DNA from: Galaxea fascicularis | Taxonomy: Eukaryota > Cnidaria > Anthozoa > Scleractinia > Euphylliidae | Reading direction: 5' to 3' | Length of the DNA: 64,000 bases | Assembly: GCA_948470475.1 (NCBI GenBank) | Contig: OX419335.1 | Location: 17,651,526 to 17,715,525, forward strand | Shown: positions 32,437-64,000 of the stretch, piece after piece | How the letters are laid out: each line of letters opens with the position of its first letter | How positions within the stretch are numbered: position 1 is the stretch's first letter | Translations under genes and position numbers: made by a program | Notes under the pieces: model-generated | Seen by the model: only the letters and a program-made list of their open reading frames with translations | What the model was told of the DNA's origin: nothing | The model's database searches: none

Positions 32437-34124
32437 TTATTCATGTCAATTAATACTTTCATGCATTCGTTTGTTCGTTCCAGTAAACAATAATGGTGAT
32501 AGCGATCATAGCCTGTGAGTAACCGTTTCCGTGGGGTTTTCAGACCTTGAAAGCCGATATCCGAATTTTTGATGCGCGCAAAATAGGGCAAGAGCAAAAC
32601 ATAGATGCGAGGTGCGGAGGGGAGGATGGACGACGCAGAGCTCTGATTGGTGCGCATTAGTGTTAATTGAGGTCTGTCAATCCGAAGAGGAAATGAATTC
32701 TCAAGTAATTTTCAACACACCGACAAAAAACCAGGTAACGTAGCCAGACGTTTTGATTTTTCTTTTGCCAGGAGCCCATCAAGGCTCCTGCTTTCGCGTA
32801 CTGCGAACGGAAGGACCAAAAATAAGAACTTCTGGTCGAAAGTTAAACAACTTGTAAAACCAAATCAGAGGCTGCGAGGGTTAACGTGTTTGATATTTGG
32901 CTCGTCCGTGTATTGTTTAACACATACACCCCGGTTTATCATTGCTACGAAATATGCATGGTTAAAAGTTTTTCAAACTTTACAAATCTTGCACTTCCGG
33001 TTACACTGCACAAAATCAGAGGGGACTAGGATCTACTTCCGCTCAGAAAACAGGTCAAATGAATACTATTGGATTGTTGATTCTAATGCAAGATGGGGTT
33101 TATTGCCCCTTCTGAAAAAATGTGTAGTTGCACCGGCACCATTTTCGTTTTAGATTACAATGGCACTTGCTGCTAAGATTTGCATTTCTCGTCTACAAAC
33201 CACGAAAAAAAAAAGAGGCAGTGTTTTTAAAATAGCAGCGGAAGGCGTTCGAAGGTGTGGAGAAAGGGACGCCTGCAGTGATGCTTTTGTTTGACCCGTT
33301 TTTTTTACGCTCAGACTCTGAAAAATCGTCATCTGTTATAATTAGATGTGTCAATCACCGACTTATTCTGACTGGATGAAATAAATATCACGTTATTTTA
33401 GTAACTTGATGTTTCAAGCAGACATTCTCAAATATGGCAGTAGATACGAGGAGAGATTTTTTGTTTTACGGGAGTTAATGTTAAAATTGATTAGCCCTGC
33501 TTCCCTTCCTCCTCCCTCTCACCCTTCGAACGCATGCCAAGCAGGCAATTTTTAAATTGTCATGAGAAGCTTGTTAACAACATAACAAACGAAGAGCGAT
33601 CTACGCACCGAAAACCAAAATTTCTGCTTCAGCTTATGAGGTTAAGGTACAAATGTTTTAAAAGACGCTTACTTAGGTGCCAAGAATGGCTTTTTACTCC
33701 GAAAAAAGCATTGCACACGTTTTCTATTCACTGTAACAACCAGTCACCGTGCTTTTGAAAACGGCAACTTACCACGGCCCATGGACTCAAGCGCTCTGAT
33801 GCCACAAAAATTAGTTTGTTCCAAATAAATTTAAATCTAGAGTATAGCAAGCACAGGTTTGGTCCCAAAGAACCAGTGACCAATATAAAGCGATTTTCAA
33901 GACAAGCGAGAAAAGAGCTGAGTTGAGAAAGAGCTACTGGTCTTCGGAGAAACGGAAAAGTGCACGCGAAATGACTGCTTTTCACGTAGGAACATGTACA
34001 GCTGTACATATCCTTTCCTGCACGACTTTTTAACGAAATATGACCTCCGTCCCCCGTATGCGACCACTCTTTCACATTAACACAAACAAAAAGCTACAAC
34101 AATTACTTTCGTCTTTCTTTAAAA
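32437..34124. other. intergenic, no gene recognised
   Basis: A minus frame at 34075-33728 (115 codons) has protein-like composition but no known domain and no neighbours to join. The rest is unassigned. Confidence 0.4.
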
Positions 34125-34130
34125 TTTATT
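34125..34130 (-). terminator. ATP synthase alpha polyadenylation signal
   Basis: AATAAA on the minus strand, about 105 bases after the stop codon. Confidence 0.55.
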
Positions 34131-34232
34131 TTCCCAGTTTTAGGACTGCCAAAACGGTAGGCAGGACAATTTCTTTGAACAACACATTTTACACAAACTG
34201 CGGCGAAAATATAAACAGTTTACTCAGACAGA

Positions 34233-40645
<6,413 letters not shown>

Positions 40646-40654
40646 GATTTAGAA

Positions 40655-40720
40655 TATGAATTTTCCGGCAACTGTTCACGCTGCTCCCACCGCCAGAGAG
40701 GTGTTATCACGTGACACAGA
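40655..40720 (-). promoter_or_regulatory. putative ATP synthase alpha promoter motifs
   Basis: Just upstream of the start codon are an ETS-type GGAA core (minus strand, near 40660) and a palindromic E-box TCACGTGA (40707-40714). Both types are common upstream of nuclear genes for oxidative phosphorylation. Inference from position only. Confidence 0.4.
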
Positions 40721-41903
40721 ATGTGACCGAGTGGCCTAGTGGGTACTTTCTGGTTGACATCCGCTGGTCAGTCCACAGAGAACACTGGAGGAGGGGAAGG
40801 TGGGGGGTGGGGGAGGAATAATTGAAAGGAGTCAGAAAGTTTACAAAAGGAGTCAGCAAGATAAATAAAGTTCTTTCAAAATTTAATGGGCTTTCGATTC
40901 TTTTGATTTCTCACTCGCCCAACAGTGTTTTTTCAAAAGAAAATATGTGATATTTTGTCGGGACAGAGGAAATTTGCCACAAAACCGTATTAAACAGCTG
41001 TCCGTAAGGAGAGGTTCGACTGTATTGGGATGAAAAAGGGGGTAGTTTCTGAAGAAACTGTGGTGCTGCGTCGGTGGGGAAGTAGTAAACAAAAACTTGG
41101 TTTATCAACGGAATTGGTAAAGTAAATTGACCACCGTATGAGTAGCTTTTAGAATCCCTGTGTCGACCTGTGCGGTGGTCAAATTTTTGGGTATTAGGAT
41201 GAAGTCTTCAGTATTCGTCGCTGAAGAACAGCCTTTTACCACGAAAAACTAAGATGGATCTCAGATTCATAGGAAGGGGTTCGAAAAACACGACCTCTGT
41301 GGGCATGCTCTCTGAGGATACTGAGGATATTTTAAGTTTCAAGAAATGCGATTTCAGCAGTCTCAAGGGCAAATCAAAGTAAACTCAGTGTTTTAACTGC
41401 TGTGAGTTCAAGTCAACTTTCGCGTTATCAGGTGGATTACTTGCTGCCGTAATCGACTTCTCATTTCGTTTCCCCTTTTTGACATCTCTGAAACCTCAAA
41501 AATCAAGGGTGGTGTATCGGCCTAGCTGTCCCGTTTTTGGGTTTTAACTGTAGTTCTTTCTTTTTTTTTTTTTTTCACCCCAAAACGTTTTATAACAAAA
41601 AAACATTTGATCTGGTAAAGAAAGCTCTCCGATCTCACTAGACTAAGGGAACGATCCCGATTTGAAAAGAACGCCGGTGGCAAGGTGTGGCCGAAAACTT
41701 GTCGTTCTAACAAATGGATGATCGCCGGCTTATGAGAAATTTTAAGGAAAACTTTTTGAAATCGCTTGGCTTCACTGAATGACAAAGGCTATATTTTATT
41801 CCATTTTACTTTACTTTATAATTTTTACCAGGTTCTGTGGTTTTAACGTTACCGCTTTACGTCTAGGGGATTCAACCCGATGCCCAGCCCCCCCCCCCTC
41901 CCT

Positions 41904-41945
<42 letters not shown>

Positions 41946-42052
41946 GGTCGCTCTGTCGAGATGTTGACCGTCCAAGGACTCAATTATTCCAAGCCTTACA
42001 TGATTTTATTTTGTGAGAATGACAAGAAAAAAAATTGATTTAATGGTCGCTT
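40721..42052. other. intergenic, low-complexity tracts
   Basis: No gene seen. A C-run and (CT)n tract lies at 41889-41942. Confidence 0.5.
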
Positions 42053-42267
42053 AAGGCCCGGTCTATTTTACAGGTCACATTCCACAGGTCAGAGGAACAG
42101 GTGACTGTTTCATCCATTGGTAACTGAGCCAAACACTTTCACACAGATCTAAAACAAATTTGGATAGTGATCAGGGCTAGGAGACTCTTTTGGGCTGGTT
42201 TATTTATCTGTAGCGCGGCGACCTGTACTTTGACCTGTTGTAATGTGACCTGTGAAATAGACCCGCC
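42053..42267. mobile_element. MITE with CAGGTCACATTCCACAGGT ends
   Basis: The left end GGCCCGGTCTATTTTACAGG and the right end TGACCTGTGAAATAGACC are inverted; about 212 bp. The same end family bounds the larger element at 55917-57755. Confidence 0.75.
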
Positions 42268-43154
42268 GCGATAATAACGACAATACTACTGTTATTCATT
42301 GCAACTATCCAGTCTTCCTATGCTATTGAAAAACGAAATTGTTGAAGCGGTCGTCTTTACACCATTTTCATTGCTAAAACAACCAGTCTAAATGTTCAAT
42401 TATGCTCACATTTTCGACACACTTTTTTCACTGAAATTAATTGCATAACATCGCAGTATCAACACTATTAGTTGTTTGCAGTTCCAATATGTTATATTTT
42501 TCACTTATTGGGGACATCTGAGGTAATGTGACCTCTCAAGTAAGTTGAACGTGGCTACACACCTAGGTCAACACTTGTACTGGACAATAAACGACAAATT
42601 CTTGGGCTTTCCGACGGCAACAAACTTTACTGAACTGATAAATGCTTACACAAGCAAGATGGCCGCTTTTTCTTTCCGAACCTTCCAGCTTCGTTTTGGG
42701 TACTAAAGTTCAGTCCTCGCGCGGCCCGAAGTCCAGTGCCTGCGCGGTCCTAACCAAAAAAGGCGAAAAAATCTAACGAGATAAACATTTCAAGTCCGAA
42801 TGTCAACAAAGGCAAAACAGGGTTCAAATCGTCCAAAACATCACTTGCAATTGTGTATCACTGGTAAGACAGAGCCACCTTTCAAAGTTCACTTCAGGAC
42901 TAATAGAGATTGACATTGGGATGGTCCACACGCAAGCTCTCCCACTTGAGGTGTCACATGTGATATATTGGCGAGCAGCAAGCAAAGTGAGTCAGAGGGG
43001 GTTTCAGTCAGGGTAGGTGAGGAACTGCAATTTGTTTTACTTGCCGCTCTCCTATACACAGTTTGTGTACCCAGTGCCACTGATACATATACACTGTACT
43101 TATTAAAGCTATCAGGTTCAATAAGAAATTAATATCAATGCTCTTTAGCAGTCA
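42268..43154. other. 3' flank of the geranylgeranyltransferase gene
   Basis: No gene seen. The 3' untranslated region of PGGT1B must end somewhere here; no canonical AATAAA close to the stop was noticed. Confidence 0.4.
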
Positions 43155-57983
<14,829 letters not shown>

Positions 57984-58211
57984 GTTTGAGGAGCGTCATG
58001 TAGGATGCATTGAAACGTTGTTTGTTACGCTTGTTGTGTGTGGTCTCCCACGCAGTCGTTTTTAGTGTTGTCACGCAACGCTCCTTTGAGAGGAGCGTTG
58101 CGTGATGACACTAAAAACTGCGTAGAAGACTACTTGTTGTAGGCTACGTGAAGATTCGACTGAGGCTCGGTGGGAGCCTAGAAACTAGTGAAGTTGGCTC
58201 TGAATTTCATC
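57984..58211. promoter_or_regulatory. bidirectional promoter region PGGT1B/FKBP8
   Basis: Only 228 bp separate the two divergent start codons, so both 5' UTRs and the core promoters must lie here or in unseen upstream introns. A palindrome occupies 58051-58122. No TATA box is evident. Shared regulation is an inference from layout. Confidence 0.6.
58051..58122. repeat. palindromic repeat in the shared promoter
   Basis: Arms of about 32-35 bases (TTTTTAGTGTTGTCACGCAA, then CGCTCCT) flank a 5-base loop TTGAG and are nearly perfectly complementary. Such a hairpin is typical of a short foldback MITE. Confidence 0.85.
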
Positions 58212-61200
58212 ATGGAGGAAACGCTTTCACCGAACAGCGACCAAGAAAAGGACTTTAAAGTCAAAGATACACCACCGGAGGAAGACATTGCGACTAAAGC
58301 TGACAACTTTGAAGATGAAAAGAAATTATCCCTTGAGGATGAGGTTGGCGAACTAAAGGTAACTCAAACGGAGAGTATGCAAGTGAAAAATACGCTGAAC
58401 TCGACGTCGAATCCTGATGATACAAGCGAAGAAAAAAACGAAATACGGGAAGCAAGCAGCCACGAAGTAAACGGATTCGAGAGAGATGAACAGTTTACAA
58501 CAGAAGTTCCAAAAGTGAATGGTTTGTCGTCAGAGGAACATGATAATTCACTGAATAGTACTAGTAACTTTGAAAGAGATGATATTGCCTCGAGGACTTT
58601 GGCACGAGACGAGCATTCTGTGAACTCAGAAGAAACAAACTTAGAACACGCGGATTCTCAGTATGAAATTAACGCCAGTACAGAAAATTCATTAGACAGT
58701 TCAGGTGTTGAAGGTGGAAGCCATAGGTCCCCTGACAGAAAAACTAAAATTGAGTACAGGAAAATCAAAAGTGAAGTAACAGGCGAAGGAGAAACTTCCG
58801 AGAGCGAAGGGGAGGATAGCACTAAGGACAAGACAGAAAAACAGTTGAACGTCGCCGCAAATGATGCTCAAGCTAAGGATACGTGGATGGATATACTAGG
58901 AAATGGATTGCTCAAGAAGAGGGTAATCACACCGTGCATTCTGAATTTGTTCCCCTTTTCCAACCCATAAATTGTTGCCTGTCACATGTTGTTATTGAGT
59001 TTATACTGGTGTTGTTGTTTTTACTTCCGCATTCTCAATTATGTTAATCAGTTCAAGGCAGATTCCTCATTTTTGGTGACTTAATCCCTTTAAATGCATT
59101 TGTATTCTTCCATCTCTCTCTCAATCCCTTTTTGGCACCTGTTGATGCACTGGGGCCTTGTAAGAAGTTTCTATGACTGATAGAGGCTGTTGGAGGCAGT
59201 GGTGCAGCCCATTGTAGCAGCCTCCACCTAACCCTGATGTATGTTAGGACAGACCACAACACTGGGAGCTACATTGTTGTGTACATGTTCCCTGCCCAGC
59301 CTAGGCTTTAATTTTGCTCTGGCAAATTTCAGCCAAAGCTCGAACTTAAAAATTGGGCGTGGAAGCATTATTTGCTTAAAATGGCATCAAAGACAAGACT
59401 GTTAAAAATAAGAATATTGCTTTTCTCGCAATTTAGCCTTCTGTTTGCTTAATAAAAATTCAATATTTTGATGTGATAGTGGCTTATAACCTGAAGCAAT
59501 TCAAGAGAAACCAGATGTGACAGCCTATTCACTCTACTCTATTTTAGATGTACTGTATAACTAGCCAACATATTAAATTCTCCACTTTGTCATACTTATC
59601 CAAACAAAACCGTGCAGATGCTACCAATGTTCACATCAAAAACACAACTGATACACATGCCCAGGATTGACTTTCAGCCCTGGTTGTAAAAGATAGCAAC
59701 TAAATGGGTTTTCAGCCTGTTTTCAGCCTGGGCTGGATTTCAGCTTGAGTGTTCAATTTAGGTTTCTTTCGTGAAGAGCATTTTGTAGATTAAACAATCC
59801 AGCTTTCCATTGCATTTCTGTAGAATAGTAAATAAAAATTGGTCATGTAAATCTTTAAGCATTTGATTGTGTATTGCTCTCAAGTGTTCACCATTTATGC
59901 TTATTTCTGTCGATGCACTGAAAAGTTGTTGGCGTGTATAGCCCACATAATCTGCATGACACAGATCTCTTTCACATTGCATCATTGTTGATTATTAATA
60001 GGTGGCTTAGCTTCTGTCACTTTAGCTATCATCCGCAATTTGTTCAAGTAGTCTTAAACGAAAGATACAAACTGTACCTTCCAGCCCACACCATGTTCCT
60101 AAGGTGAAAAAATCAGATATTTAACAATGAAAACGATATTAGTTATACATAAAACCATAATAAGAAACATACCAAATGTTACTGCATTATTCTTAGCTAC
60201 ACCAGGAGAAGAGATACATTCAGAACCAACAGCAATGCTCAGAAAAACAGCATATAGTCAGAATTTCGAAAATGAACTAGGGACGTTTGTGGTACTGCAG
60301 AAAAATGCCATAAACCCCCAACCCCTCACCTTCAATTTGTCTTGCCTATTACTGAAGTCCAACACAGCTGTCATTAACAGGCTAGAATATACCATCTGCA
60401 AAAGCAGCAGATTGTTTTTTTTTTCTTATTAAGTCAGAGAAAAGCTGTTTGAGTTATTTTAGATTTTGACAGGCTTTCAAAGCAAAGGAATCCAAAATGT
60501 TAGTGATGATTAGATGCATTTGTCAAAACTGTGAAATATCCCTCCATCTACATCATACCTGTAATGTCAGAAGCCATGAAGTTAACATCACACATACTTT
60601 CTTTAAACTTGTATTTTCATGATTGGTATTTTAACCACAGACTTCTTGTCTCATTGTAGGTATTGCAAGAAGGAAAAGGTCAAGATACCAGACCTGATAG
60701 GGGGCAAGTGGTTACATTACAGGTAGCAGGACGGACAGAGCTTGGTACAGCTGTTGATTGGAACAGAAGTTTAGAGTTTATTCTTGGAGAAGGGGAGGTC
60801 ATTCAAGGTCAGTTGTTCACACATAAACAGCTTAGAGCTTCCGCATTAAATGTACCATCCTAATAAATGTTATTGATTCAGCTTTTTTTGTAGTGCTTAA
60901 ATTTTTCTGCACAGCATGAAAAGAAATGGCGAAAACTTTACAGCATCAAGTGAAGTCAAGTCAATTTTTATAATTTAAGTCACACAGAGTATTGGTACTT
61001 TTTACAATTTGGTGCTTTTTTCAGTGCTTTGATACTGAACAGTTTTCATGTCACTGTGTTTACTTGTACAAATTAAACATAGCATGGGTACAAAGCACAT
61101 CATGCATCAGTTTACAACCATCAAATTCATCTTTTAAATTTGGTGTGAAAATATGTGCGATAATATTTCACATAATTAGTTGGGTTTTCATTCAAGAGTA

Positions 61201-63222
61201 ATACACTGTAAATAACATAATCATGTGAGACTCAACCTTAATAAGCGGTTTGCTTATGAGAGGAGAGAGGAGAATAAGAATAGTAATGGTAATAATAACC
61301 ATAATCTTATTAGTGATAATTTTTGTATGTACAAACAAACCAAAAACAGTTATATTAAATAACAATAGAAGTACTAGCACATTTAGCAGTTATAGAAAAT
61401 ACTGTATTACTACTATCACTAATCAAATAATAATAACAGTGATGATAGCAATATTGATGATGATGGTGATTATGATTATGATGTGACAGTGGTTTTGTCG
61501 TATCATATGTGGGCTTGCTCTGTATTTTCAGCTCTTGATCTCGTGGTAGCACTGATGGAATTGGACGAAGTGTGTGAACTTGTTACAGATCCCAAATATG
61601 CTTATGGAGAAGCTGGAAAGTATGACTTTTGTAATATGGTCAAGTTTCTGGTTTCATTTGTGTATCAATAGTATACTAACTACAGTATTTATTTAGCTAT
61701 TTTTAGTCATTGGAAGGCACCTCACAATCTTCTATCTTTCACTTTTCCATAGCAGGAGACCAAGAAAACTCCCTGGAAAGAGTTTTGTATTATGGTATAG
61801 CCATCATGATAATTAGAAATGTTGCTCTCATGAAATTCCGTTTTTTGTAAAATGTGCTTAGGTGTTTACCAGAAGCAATGTAGAATATGAATCAGCTCAA
61901 AGTTCTTGTGATCACCATTGACTAAATATTTAGGCTGTTTGAAAAGCAACAAAAAATATACTTACAGTGCCATGCGCCCAACCGTTGCCAGCACTGGAAA
62001 GTTTTTTATTAAATTTTGACATCTTTTTGACATCTTTTGGCTAACTTCAAAGCGAGCCAGCCAATCAAAACATGAGAATTTCCAAGGGCGGAGATGTCAA
62101 ATTAATCTATTCGCTCCCTTGGGAAGTTACAGATCTCACGACGTGAGAACGAAAATGGCCTTCCAGGTGAAAGTTGAATACAGAGGGAAACGCTTCACAA
62201 CTTTTCTCCTGGAAAACGCATCATACGGTGGTCTTGTAAGTAGCATAAGAAAGAACTGTTCTTCTTTGGCTCACCTGGACGCCGATAAGATCAGGCTTCG
62301 CTACCGTGACAAGGATGGCGATATGGTAAATGTTTGTGAAGCAGATCTTTTTGCGTTCTCAGAAATGCTTCGCACAGCCAAAGAAGTGAAAGACGGCGAC
62401 TACAAGAAAATATTTATTCAAGCTAGCGAAATTGACTCTCCGTGCCCGCGCAAAATGAAGCGAGGGGATTTTGGCGTGGAAAATCCAAGTACCGGCGACA
62501 AACTTAGTTGTTTACAACCCAAACAACTGTCATTTCATTTCATTTCATTTTCATGTCATTTCTTTGCCTCGTGTGGTTCCCTGGTACCCTTTACTAGGGC
62601 TAACGCCCAGTGGGTTTTTCAGGGGTTTCTATTAGCACTTTAATTTACACTTCAGAGTTAATTCTCTGTTCCACCACTTGTATGTCATTTCATGCTTCAA
62701 CTTTTCCGTCAGCAAGTTTCACTGAAGACGAGAGAGCGAGTCCCACATCAGCTCAATTTATTGTGAATATACATTAAAACTTTGAAAAAAAGGAAGCTTA
62801 CAAGTATCCCGATGTTCGTTCATTCTCAGTCAACCCCAGACTTTGGTGAAGAAATCAAAGAATTGAAAATAGTGCGCGGTTTAAACCAGCGGCATATTGT
62901 CACCGGTAAATGCCTATTACTCCGCCCATTCACCTACGCATTCTGATTGGCCATCTGATATCGAAGTTGTCAAAAACTTTCCAGTACTGGCAACGGTTGG
63001 GCACGTAGCACTGTAATTACAGAAATTATAGTTCCAATAAGAATCTTGGGGCAAAATTTTTGTTGATTTACTGTCAATCATGGGACACATTTGTCTTTTA
63101 AGACCTGATGGAAAGCCACCTATCCCTCCAAATGCTAAACTTACCTATGAACTACAGCTCTTAGCAGTACGGGATGGTCCCAATGTTGCCAGCATGACTG
63201 ATGAAGAGCGACTTGCCATTGG
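58212..63222 (+). CDS. FKBP8: FKBP8-like peptidyl-prolyl isomerase, 5' part
   Basis: Four coding exons join in phase: 58212-58922, 60660-60807, 61532-61619 and 63103-63222, giving 355 codons before the gene leaves the window. Residues 1 to about 215 are an acidic, Ser/Glu-rich tail without a fold. Then DTWMDILGNGLLKKR matches the FKBP8 signature just before the FKBP domain (RGQVVTLQVAGRTELGTAVD, LGEGEVIQALDLVVALMELD, KYAYGEAGKPDGKPPIPPNA). The last exon ends SMTDEERLAIG, where the TPR repeats begin in the family; these and the C-terminal membrane anchor must be off-window. FKBP8 (FKBP38) sits in mitochondrial and ER membranes and works with Hsp90, Bcl-2 and mitophagy factors. The N-terminal tail is longer than in human. 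Start chosen at the first ATG in frame; an upstream GTG is not credible. Confidence 0.93.
61270..61484. repeat. simple repeats (AAT/GAT-rich)
   Basis: Imperfect AATAAT, GATGAT and TTATGA runs in an FKBP8 intron. The Ile/Met-rich and His-rich frames here are not genes. Confidence 0.85.
62155..62643 (+). CDS. PB1-domain protein inside a transposon, SINE-interrupted
   Basis: Residues 1-90 read as a PB1 domain: a basic first strand (MAFQVKVEYRGKRFTTFLLE), a central LRYRDKDGDMVNVCEADL that is the acidic OPCA-type loop (YxDxDGDxV), and a last strand KKIFIQA. PB1 domains join proteins through basic-to-acidic contacts, as in p62/SQSTM1, NBR1 and MAP2K5. The next 35 residues are unassigned (SEIDSPCPRKMKRGDFGVEN). 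From about 62540 the frame is SINE sequence and stops at 62641. Without the SINE, the frame would continue from 62694 to a TAA at 62775. It starts at the first ATG after the element's left end. It could be a captured host first exon or a transposon's own gene. Confidence 0.65.
   Translation: MAFQVKVEYRGKRFTTFLLENASYGGLVSSIRKNCSSLAHLDADKIRLRYRDKDGDMVNVCEADLFAFSEMLRTAKEVKDGDYKKIFIQASEIDSPCPRKMKRGDFGVENPSTGDKLSCLQPKQLSFHFISFSCHFFASCGSLVPFTRANAQWVFQGFLLAL
62540..62682 (+). repeat. SINE copy with TGTCATTTCAT target duplication
   Basis: It is the reverse complement of the 125-bp body at 20429 and 20727 (CCACACGAGGCAAAG, GGGCGTTAGCCCTAGTAAAG). It is flanked by TGTCATTTCAT at 62529 and 62683, a clear 11-bp duplication. 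The 5' side has a few ATTTC repeats. No tRNA head is present. Confidence 0.8.
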
Positions 63223-63267
63223 GTATGTTGGCCTGGAACTTGTATATCTTTCCAGGTTACAGTATAA

Positions 63268-63891
63268 AGCCCCGGCCAAACGATCACAACATTCAGCGCA
63301 ACATATCCCAACATTGTTGGCCGCAACATGTTGCGCACGTTTGGCCACCCTGTTGCGACATGTTGCGTGTCGTTGGCTCAAATTTGAAAATGGTCAAATT
63401 TTCCACCCAACATTTGTGGATGTTGTATGATGTTGTGCTTGTTTGGCCAGGTTCGTGCAACAATGTTGTGTCTGGGCATGCACACTAGCTCGAGTTGTTT
63501 TTTTAAAAATGTCATTTGTAAACATGATGGAAAGTGGCGCGCAATTTGAATTGTGTAACAACTCAAAGAAATCACAGCCCTTCTCCTGCCTTCTCTTGGT
63601 CCACAACCTAGTTTTCCTCTTTTTACCTCCCTCTCATCGTCCTCTACAAGCAGCACTTGAGAACATGCCACAATTTTGTGATGCCAACGGCAAATCGCTT
63701 GCGGACATACTCCATGTTATTTCTGGGACGACAGGAGAATAGGGGCCATGAATATTCGCTGAAACTATTGCGTAGACTGTTGCGTGATGTTGCGTGCATT
63801 CGACCAACCCTTCCGTAACATGTCGCAACATGATCCAACAATGTTGGGATATGTTGCATTGAAATGCTGCGATTGTTTGCCTGGGGCTTAA
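63268..63891. mobile_element. 620-bp MITE after the last visible FKBP8 exon
   Basis: Ends AGCCCCGGCCAAACGATCAC and its mirror near 63870-63891 (GATTGTTTGCCTGGGGCT) are inverted for about 55 bp. Both share CAACATATCCCAACATTGTT. Repeated TGTTGCG words fill the arms. It starts 46 bases after the donor site at 63223. Confidence 0.8.
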
Positions 63892-64000
63892 GTGAATCTT
63901 TGCTGACATCATTGTTTGCATTTTGCCTCATTATCATATATTAAACAACAAACTACAAACAAACAAACATTGCAAACTTAAAGCCCGAGTCACTTTTGAG

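Larger units (their letters stand above)
61962..63020. mobile_element. TIR element carrying a PB1-domain frame
   Basis: The left end ACAGTGCCATGCGCCCAACC (about 61964) and the right end near 63018 (GTTGGGCACGTAGCACTGT) are inverted; both go on with GTTGCCAGCACTGGAAAGTT and its complement. TA flanks are compatible with a 2-bp duplication. It lies in the FKBP8 intron before the exon at 63103 and holds the frame at 62155 plus a SINE. Confidence 0.7.

Overview
The window looks like nuclear DNA of a stony coral or a close anthozoan relative. The genes have introns with GT-AG borders, the encoded proteins are animal-like (mitochondrial ATP synthase alpha, the CAAX geranylgeranyltransferase beta chain, FKBP8), and the space between exons is packed with inverted-repeat transposons, tRNA-derived SINEs, LINE fragments and a DIRS-type retrotransposon. 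The species cannot be named from the sequence alone.

Layout. 1-9 kb: a plus-strand sulfotransferase-like P-loop gene (exons at 2108-2460, 3036-3233 and 8357-8686; first exon not found) whose introns hold nested MITEs and a decayed minus-strand LINE. 10.0-15.2 kb: a minus-strand DIRS-like element with Gag, RT/RNase H and tyrosine-recombinase regions, inverted terminal sequences and a nested hairpin carrying a helicase-like fragment. 15.5-21.7 kb: transposons nested inside one another, including a Penelope/retrozyme-like inverted pair with a hammerhead-ribozyme-like core and a tRNA-derived SINE. 22.0-26.9 kb: a broken tandem copy of the sulfotransferase gene that still has the membrane-anchor first exon. 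28.0-32.4 kb: a foldback-like element whose two arms are inverted arrays of a 20-bp minisatellite.

34.2-40.6 kb: a complete 11-exon ATP synthase alpha gene (552 codons, minus strand). 43.2-58.0 kb: a complete 9-exon geranylgeranyltransferase-I beta gene (362 codons, minus strand) with several transposons in its introns. 58.2-63.2 kb and beyond: the first four coding exons of FKBP8 on the plus strand. PGGT1B and FKBP8 are head to head, with only 228 bp between start codons, and that gap contains a palindromic repeat. The last FKBP8 intron in the window holds a terminal-inverted-repeat element carrying a PB1-domain reading frame into which a SINE has inserted.

How the genes relate. The three housekeeping genes are intact by exon phase and motif. 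They act in oxidative phosphorylation (ATP5F1A), protein prenylation (PGGT1B) and chaperoning at mitochondrial/ER membranes (FKBP8). The divergent pair may share a promoter; no operon-like logic links the rest. Splice sites were chosen by eye from GT-AG borders, phase continuity and protein family conservation.
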